Shown piece by piece: positions 58,886 through 64,000 of a stretch of 64,000 nt of DNA (its first letter is position 1; each line of letters begins with the position of its first letter). The position numbers were made by a program, and so were the translations under genes. Below the pieces are notes generated by a model, which had not been told where the DNA came from, made no database searches, and saw nothing but the letters and a program-made list of their open reading frames with translations. The DNA comes from an uncultured Bacteroidales bacterium (GTDB lineage Bacteria > Bacteroidota > Bacteroidia > Bacteroidales > Paludibacteraceae): NCBI GenBank assembly GCA_902792535.1, contig CADAZU010000010.1, positions 62,001 to 126,000 on the forward strand, written 5' to 3'.

Positions 58886-61800
58886 GATTACAGCACCTTG
58901 TGCGTTGTACTTAACGCCGGCTTTCTCAATGATGAGCTGACCGTTCTTGAGAGACTTCGTAGCCTTAGCAGCAGCGTTGACCTCGTCGATGCCTTCGCCA
59001 CGGAGGTGGTTCAGGGTGGACTTGATCGCCTTGCCGTTCGAGTTGAGCGCGTCAACTACGATCGAACCATCTTCATTTAGGGTAACGGTACCGGAAACGA
59101 GGAACCAGAGTTTTTGATCTGCCGTCATTGCATAAGAAGGAGACATACCCATTTCAGTATTCTTACCTGCCATTACAGTACCATACTTCGGCGTATCGGA
59201 AATCTCATAAGTGCCTGCTGTCAATTCGGTCTGACCTTGCGGCAGTATAATCGCCAGAGCGATTCCAGCCTCATCTGTTTGTGCCATAACTCCAACAACC
59301 ACTTCGTTGAGCGCTCCAAGCTGATAGGTATCGAAGTTATAATTGAAATCAGCCTCTACCTCATCATTCTGATACTTCTCTTCCTCAGTGAGGACGAAGT
59401 TGTAGTAAACATTCAGCGTAGAGTTGATTACATAGATATTACCTTCAGCGGTCATCAGTTGACCTTGAACAGTGAGGTCAGCAGAGCTGGTCTCTTTATT
59501 GGCATTCTGTACGCTTACAGTAATACTACCTGCTACGAACGCGATCTCTGTAGTGTCGGTTCCCTCAATATGCATGAGGTAGGTGTAGTAGTCATCCAGA
59601 CCTTCGTCCTCGAACGAATACTCACCGGAGATGTCGTTCGGATCAGCAGGATAGACCTCGAGTTGGAGGAAGTCGCCGTCGCCTTGGAGTTGACCACCCA
59701 CTACAGGAATATTGTAGAGTTGGATGTCGGTAGAGCCATAAGTAGCATAGTAGTAGTTATCTACTCCACCGTCAGTGAATGCGAGTTCAATCGTCTCGCC
59801 CGGCTCAACAGCAGCTTTCTTTACCTCAACGAAGATAGCGTTCTTAGCTTGCGGAGCATTGTTGTGCTCAGAATAGATAGCGAGGACAGTAAGGGTATCT
59901 TTCTCAGCTACATTGAGGTCAGCGAATTTCTTGCTCTCGCCTTCCGGAGTCAACAGACCGTAAACATATACAGTACCGCTTTCGTCGGTGAGATCGAAGT
60001 TACCATAGGTGGTATTAACGATATTCGAAACAACACCTGTGAGGATGCAGGTATCTTTGGTGTTCTTAAGTTCAAGGAACTCTGCGATGGTCTTTGCACC
60101 GAGGTTAACAGCGGGCTCAACGACCGGACGCTCAACAGCCTCGATAATACCGAACGAACCGCCCTTTGTGGTCTCTGCGATAGTAACGCCGTTCTTGGTG
60201 TAAGCAGTTAAGTTACCCTTTACCCAAACGAGGTCACCAACGATCGGAGCCTCAGCCTCGGTCTCGCAGTTTACACGGAATGCCTCGAATACCTGGCCGC
60301 CGTCAACAGCATCAGCCATCCAGAAGGATACGTTCTTGAAGGAGCTCCAAGCCTCAACAATCTCTGTAACATAACCCTTGATGATTTTCTCCTCGGTGTT
60401 ACCTGCCAGAGCGAGCTCAGCAGCGGCAGCACAAGTGAGGGTGTCAGCAGGAACTACAACCGGTTCTTCTTTCTTAACTACATTGTAGTAACCAGCGTAC
60501 CAGCCTTCTACGTTACCAGCGGGGTTGAAGGTGATCTTGTAGTCACCCGCTTCGGTGATAACATAGTTGTTGTTCATTCCTTCGGGGAACCAAGTAACGG
60601 TCGTACCATCGTAACCGATTACTTTGAACTCGTCGTTAGCCGCGAAGGTAAACTCGCCCTCGTACTCACCGTTGTTGCTCGGGGTGAGCCTGTAAGCCTC
60701 ATCAGGGCCCCAGACGCCCATCGAACCAGCTACATAGTAGTTGATAGAAGGTGTCGGAGGAACAAGTGCGCGTTCAACCTTGAGAAGGGTAACAAACATA
60801 CCGGTGTTACCATAACTACCGAGAAGGAGCGAATCCTGATCAGCAGCGAGCGTGTAAGTCTGAACGACAGGTTCACCAGCGTTGCGGCCGTTGAGGGTCG
60901 AAGCAGAATCCGAACGGAAGAGACGGGTTGTCTGGTCAGCTGCATAGACATCTACCATACAATACTTGGTAACATCGGAGTTATTGAATACAACGGATAC
61001 GCTGAGTACATCACCAGCCTTGAAGCCACCTTTTGCGGGCTTGATAGCGATGTACTTGCCATCAGCATATACATAGGAGCTACCGAACTTGATACCATTT
61101 ACATCATCGGTGTTCTCATGAATCTTAACGGTACCTGTGGTGATATTGGTGTTTCCACCAAAGATGGTAGTACCGATTTCGCCAGCCCAGTCGTAGATGG
61201 CTTCTACGCCTGAGATAGGAGTATCCTCAACCTCTGTAGCGGAAACAAAGTAGAGTTGCAGAGCATTGTAGTAGGATACAAGAGCTACTACATCATAAGT
61301 CTTACCAGCCTCGAAAGTGTAACCATTCTTGAAGTTGTTACGCAGAACATAGGCTGCATTACCCAAGGTAATATTGATATTAGAAGCGGCTCCTTCTGTA
61401 AATGCGCCTTCTGCGCTGACACCCTTAATAAGGATATATTTATTTACATCTGCATCAGAAACAACAGCCAACTCTTCAGGAGCCGGAGCTTCGCCATGAG
61501 TTGCAGTAACTGCACTCATCTGATCCGGTGTCGGTTTAACCTCTACCAAGCCTTTATAGGTAGCTTTTGTGGCTTGAATACCAGCCAAAATATCACCAGC
61601 TACATACTCATTATTGAAATTCTGCGGGAGATAAACCAGCATCGAACCGGTCGCGTCTTTTACCCAAACGTTAGCGCCATTCGAATAAGTAACGACAACA
61701 GGGTTCAAAGCCAACTCAGCGTTATCAGCCAAACCATATACATCTGCGCAAGAGATAGCAGCCGGAGCCTCTTTCTTAACGGCGTAGATATATCCTTCGT

Positions 61801-62518
61801 GCCAGCCTTCACCGCCTTGTCCGTCCGGACGGAAGTAAACGGTGTAGTCACCAGCCTCGGTGATTACATAGTTGTTATCTATACCATTCGGGAAATAGTT
61901 TGTGGATTCGATAGTAATACCATCCGAGTAACCCACTTTGAACTCGTCGTTTGCAGCAAACGTAAACTCACCCATGTACTCACCCTCGTTAGCAGGGTTA
62001 GCAGCGAGCTTGTAAGCAGCCATCGGACCCCAGTTGGTCATCGAACCTGCTACGTAGTAATCCATAGTCGGCTCAACGGGAGTTTCGCCGCCTTCGGCAA
62101 GAGTAACTACGATAGAAGTAGCACGTACCTGTGCGGAAGAAGCGGTAAAGGAAACAGAAGTAGCACTTCCTTCCCAAGTACCAACTTTGGCATCATAGGA
62201 GTAACCTTCTTGCGCACCAAAGCAACCCGGACCGTATTTGGTCGTGTTGTTAGCTACACAATTAAACACAATCTTCGTAATGTTCTCAGATGCTGAAATA
62301 GTTAGAGTTGCATCCTTGTACACACGCATAGTAGAACCCTCGGCAGTTGTGGTTCCGGTAACACCGTTAGAAACAGCGACGGTCACACCACTTACAGTTC
62401 CACTAAGCTCACCTGCTGTTGTACCCCAACCGCAATTATCAGCGGTGATTGTTACATCAGCGGCCATCATGCTGCCTGCGAAAAGCACAGCAGCCAAAAA
62501 AGAAAAGATTTTCTTCAT
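58880..62518 (-). CDS. Giant secreted multi-domain protein with OB-like and SusE-like modules
   Basis: A 1212-aa protein whose signal peptide (MKKIFSFLAAVLFAGSMMAA) is almost the same as that of the 1732-aa protein. Order: an N-terminal beta domain (20-145), a SusE-like module (151-250: YYVAGSMTNW then FRPDGQGGEGWH), OB-like domain (about 255-440), a jellyroll-like region (455-590), a second SusE-like module (594-686), two OB-like domains (690-915), a beta domain with repeats (930-1170) and the end KSLKNGQLIIEKAGVKYN then AQGAVIR. The motif suggests surface sorting by T9SS. Ligand or substrate unknown. Confidence 0.82.
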   Translation of the reverse strand: MKKIFSFLAAVLFAGSMMAADVTITADNCGWGTTAGELSGTVSGVTVAVSNGVTGTTTAEGSTMRVYKDATLTISASENITKIVFNCVANNTTKYGPGCFGAQEGYSYDAKVGTWEGSATSVSFTASSAQVRATSIVVTLAEGGETPVEPTMDYYVAGSMTNWGPMAAYKLAANPANEGEYMGEFTFAANDEFKVGYSDGITIESTNYFPNGIDNNYVITEAGDYTVYFRPDGQGGEGWHEGYIYAVKKEAPAAISCADVYGLADNAELALNPVVVTYSNGANVWVKDATGSMLVYLPQNFNNEYVAGDILAGIQATKATYKGLVEVKPTPDQMSAVTATHGEAPAPEELAVVSDADVNKYILIKGVSAEGAFTEGAASNINITLGNAAYVLRNNFKNGYTFEAGKTYDVVALVSYYNALQLYFVSATEVEDTPISGVEAIYDWAGEIGTTIFGGNTNITTGTVKIHENTDDVNGIKFGSSYVYADGKYIAIKPAKGGFKAGDVLSVSVVFNNSDVTKYCMVDVYAADQTTRLFRSDSASTLNGRNAGEPVVQTYTLAADQDSLLLGSYGNTGMFVTLLKVERALVPPTPSINYYVAGSMGVWGPDEAYRLTPSNNGEYEGEFTFAANDEFKVIGYDGTTVTWFPEGMNNNYVITEAGDYKITFNPAGNVEGWYAGYYNVVKKEEPVVVPADTLTCAAAAELALAGNTEEKIIKGYVTEIVEAWSSFKNVSFWMADAVDGGQVFEAFRVNCETEAEAPIVGDLVWVKGNLTAYTKNGVTIAETTKGGSFGIIEAVERPVVEPAVNLGAKTIAEFLELKNTKDTCILTGVVSNIVNTTYGNFDLTDESGTVYVYGLLTPEGESKKFADLNVAEKDTLTVLAIYSEHNNAPQAKNAIFVEVKKAAVEPGETIELAFTDGGVDNYYYATYGSTDIQLYNIPVVGGQLQGDGDFLQLEVYPADPNDISGEYSFEDEGLDDYYTYLMHIEGTDTTEIAFVAGSITVSVQNANKETSSADLTVQGQLMTAEGNIYVINSTLNVYYNFVLTEEEKYQNDEVEADFNYNFDTYQLGALNEVVVGVMAQTDEAGIALAIILPQGQTELTAGTYEISDTPKYGTVMAGKNTEMGMSPSYAMTADQKLWFLVSGTVTLNEDGSIVVDALNSNGKAIKSTLNHLRGEGIDEVNAAAKATKSLKNGQLIIEKAGVKYNAQGAVIR

Positions 62519-62563
62519 GTTTTAATGATTTTAGTTAAACAAAAAAGTTAATTAATAGTTAAT

Positions 62564-62734
62564 TTATATTGACATTTTGATAATATCTACAAATTCTGCT
62601 TCAGTTGAACTATTGAACGGCGTGTATCCCACCAGTCTGCAATCATAAGCAGCATAGCCAAAAGAATAGAGAATGTAATCCTCTATTGCTTGACGACGCG
62701 CAAAAGCTCTCTCTGACCAAAGGATTTGCCTCAT
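62564..62734 (-). CDS. RelE/ParE-like toxin, truncated
   Basis: 56 aa. The first 25 residues (ILWSERAFARRQAIEDYILY) match the N-terminus of ParE/RelE toxins; the usual RNase-fold remainder (about 40 aa) is missing and the tail ends GYTPFNSSTEAEFVDIIKMS. Its ATG overlaps the antitoxin-like stop by 4 nt, the classic pairing. Likely inactive. Confidence 0.5.
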   Translation of the reverse strand: MRQILWSERAFARRQAIEDYILYSFGYAAYDCRLVGYTPFNSSTEAEFVDIIKMSI

Positions 62735-62868
62735 GCTAACTGGCGGTGATGAAGTTCTAACATCCTATCCACCTGTGCATCAGTATAATACTGACCACAC
62801 TCGATCTGACGCGTACCCTCTTCTACGCTGGCGCGCAACTCCTCAATAGTGTAAGACGATTTTTCCAT
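62731..62868 (-). CDS. Antitoxin-like small protein, 45 aa
   Basis: MEKSSYTIEELRASVEEGTR then QIECGQYYTDAQVDRMLELH: a helical, acidic protein resembling ParD/HigA-type antitoxins in Bacteroidales, with a promoter directly upstream and a 4-nt overlap with a RelE/ParE-like gene. Confidence 0.55.
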   Translation of the reverse strand: MEKSSYTIEELRASVEEGTRQIECGQYYTDAQVDRMLELHHRQLA

Positions 62869-62892
62869 AAGAGGTATTTTTGATTTCGGGTG

Positions 62893-62924
62893 CAAAGTTA
62901 CTACATTTTTTTCGAATATGCAAA
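62893..62924 (-). promoter_or_regulatory. Promoter of the toxin-antitoxin-like pair
   Basis: TAACTTTG (62893-62900), 20 nt, TTTG (62921-62924). It may also drive the downstream 1212-aa gene. Confidence 0.78.
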
Positions 62925-62932
62925 TAAAAAAT

Positions 62933-63916
62933 TCATTTTTTGCGGGCGGCGATAGTCAATTGGACTGAATTGAAGATATTTTGCCAAATAATATACGCTG
63001 CCGCTCCCAAAGAAGCCATGGGATCGAGGTAGATATTTGCCATCCAGACGCCGAGAGAAGTGTTCTTTTGTCCGAACGCTTGTCCGGCTGTAATCGACGA
63101 GACACCCGCCATGGTTGTAGGAGCCGCCGCCGGGTTGATGAGCACATCCTGATAGTCTTTTCCTTTGCTCTCCGCCGGAAGATACCAGCCGATGAGTTTA
63201 CCCAGACCGAACTGGACGAGGCAGGCGAAGAAAGACGATACTAATAAAATTAGTATATTTGAGATTTGAAATTGGAAATTTGAGATTGTGGTGTTGGTCA
63301 CTACTGCCATAAGCACAACGATGGAGGCGACCCAGAGGTAGAAGGGGACTTGTGCAGCCTGCTTGGACAGAACGAAGTCTTTCTTCGTCCGCCATTTATA
63401 GATGAGGCGGAGGAGCCAGGCAGCAAAGAACGGTCCGAGGAGAAGCGGGGCTACGCGCGAAAGAATCAAAAGAAAGGCAGGGAGGAACGTCATGTCTGCC
63501 GCCGGATTGATGAGCGGAAAGGTAGCGGGGACGATGATGGCTGTAGCGAAATTAGAGAGGAGGGTGAAGGTGGTCAGGTTTTGGATCGAACCGCCTAATT
63601 TGCCGGCTATAATAGGCGCCGCCGTAGCGGTCGGCATGATAAAACACATCAGCAGACCTTGCGCAAGGATCTTGTTATGGGTGAGAGCAAGGACTCCTGC
63701 GTACGTAGCAAAGCTCAGGAAGATCTGCGCGAAGAGCACCGCCCAATGCCATTTATGGAGGCGGAGATCCAGCGGGTTCACCTTACAGAACGTAAAGAAG
63801 AGCATAAAGAAGATGAGCCAGGGGAGCGTAGGCGCCAGCGGCAGGAAGATTTTATAACCAAGGGCTCCGATGAGCATCGAGAGCCAGAGGGCGTTGGAAT
63901 CAAAGAATTTTCTCAT
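62933..63916 (-). CDS. BASS-family membrane transporter
   Basis: A 327-aa protein with nine to ten hydrophobic helices. CFIMPTATAAPIIAGKLGGS near 92-111 and NPAAAPTTMAGVSSITAGQA near 262-281 are the conserved crossover-type segments of bile acid:Na+ symporter-like (BASS) proteins. Real substrate unknown (bile acids or other organic anions). An in-frame ATTTGA-type repeat adds ISNFQFQISNI at about 210-220, in a loop between helices. Confidence 0.85.
   Translation of the reverse strand: MRKFFDSNALWLSMLIGALGYKIFLPLAPTLPWLIFFMLFFTFCKVNPLDLRLHKWHWAVLFAQIFLSFATYAGVLALTHNKILAQGLLMCFIMPTATAAPIIAGKLGGSIQNLTTFTLLSNFATAIIVPATFPLINPAADMTFLPAFLLILSRVAPLLLGPFFAAWLLRLIYKWRTKKDFVLSKQAAQVPFYLWVASIVVLMAVVTNTTISNFQFQISNILILLVSSFFACLVQFGLGKLIGWYLPAESKGKDYQDVLINPAAAPTTMAGVSSITAGQAFGQKNTSLGVWMANIYLDPMASLGAAAYIIWQNIFNSVQLTIAARKK
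63253..63288. repeat. ATTTGAAA-type repeat inside the BASS gene
   Basis: About 36 bp of ATTTGAGATTTGAAATTGGA-like units in frame in the transporter gene. Confidence 0.85.
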
Positions 63917-63931
63917 TTGGTCATTTATTTA

Positions 63932-63951
63932 ATCGACCATGTATGGTCGAT
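63932..63951. repeat. 20-bp palindrome, copy g
   Basis: ATCGACCATGTATGGTCGAT upstream of the BASS gene. Confidence 0.85.
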
Positions 63952-63955
63952 ACTG

Positions 63956-64000
63956 TTATTGTCCCCATTGGGCGACGATATTATCCATAATAGTGAATAC
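63956..64000 (-). CDS. C-terminal end of an upstream gene
   Basis: A frame entering from the right edge ends VFTIMDNIVAQWGQ then TAA. Too short to identify; its position just before palindrome g and the BASS gene fits the end of a co-directional gene. Confidence 0.35.
   Translation of the reverse strand, partial: VFTIMDNIVAQWGQ

Overview
The window looks like chromosome of an uncultured gut- or rumen-type member of the Bacteroidales (Bacteroidota). The evidence is the block DUF6089/PorG-like - uppS - bamA - ompH - ompH, families typical of the order (DUF4954, DUF5063, BspA-type leucine-rich repeat protein, RlmI-type methyltransferase, Pta-AckA), and about twenty promoters matching the Bacteroidota pattern (TTTG or CTTG at -33, 19-20 nt, TAnnTTTG at -7). 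Shine-Dalgarno-like sites are not evident. I cannot assign a genus. No transposase, integrase, phage gene or CRISPR array was seen.

Layout. 1-10692 (minus) is a housekeeping and envelope cluster: dnaN, DUF4954, ribonuclease Z, radA, PorG-like protein, uppS, bamA, two ompH/skp genes and the start of a small basic protein. murI lies divergently at 10874. 11.8-16.2 kb holds secreted proteins: a BspA-like LRR protein, an S1-type protease and an unknown exported protein. 16.5-21 kb has sufB behind a tRNA-Cys gene, a DnaQ-type exonuclease, a PUA-methyltransferase and a nucleosidase-like protein. 21-23.2 kb is a repeat-dense stretch followed by several tiny membrane-protein genes and DUF2085.

23.2-30.2 kb is the most interesting accessory region. 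An ECF sigma factor, its membrane anti-sigma partner, an exported metacaspase (C14) and a lipoprotein form one operon. It is followed by an orphan 5S rRNA gene, a decayed CHAT-protease copy, a helical exported protein and an intact exported CHAT protease. I infer a protease-linked envelope stress or signalling locus; it is the best candidate here for an undescribed system.

30.3-38.4 kb is a stable-RNA neighbourhood: tRNA-fMet, tRNA-Arg(CCG), tRNA-Ala(CGC), tmRNA and a CAU tRNA, several running straight into protein genes (a nuclease, a GNAT-like protein with Fur and a zinc peptidase, and two OmpA-type proteins). 38.5-43.8 kb (plus) holds pta, an interrupted ackA, a GH13 amylase and a UbiA-type prenyltransferase. 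43.8-50 kb (minus) holds maf, parC, a small membrane protein, dprA, vanZ-like, upp and a coiled-coil exported protein. 50.2-52.9 kb (plus) holds DUF5063, an RNase D-like exonuclease and an alkaline phosphatase. 53-62.5 kb encodes two very large secreted multi-domain proteins ending in the same C-terminal motif as the LRR protein, probably T9SS-type cargo. The right end has a toxin-antitoxin-like remnant and a BASS-type transporter.

The non-coding DNA is unusually structured. I see a hairpin repeat with compensatory changes next to tRNA genes, seven copies of a 20-bp palindrome, ATTTGAAG-type short tandem repeats that also sit in frame inside genes, two nested palindromes of about 134 bp, decamer arrays, and a promoter-terminator pair with no ORF (candidate ncRNA, 58482-58755).
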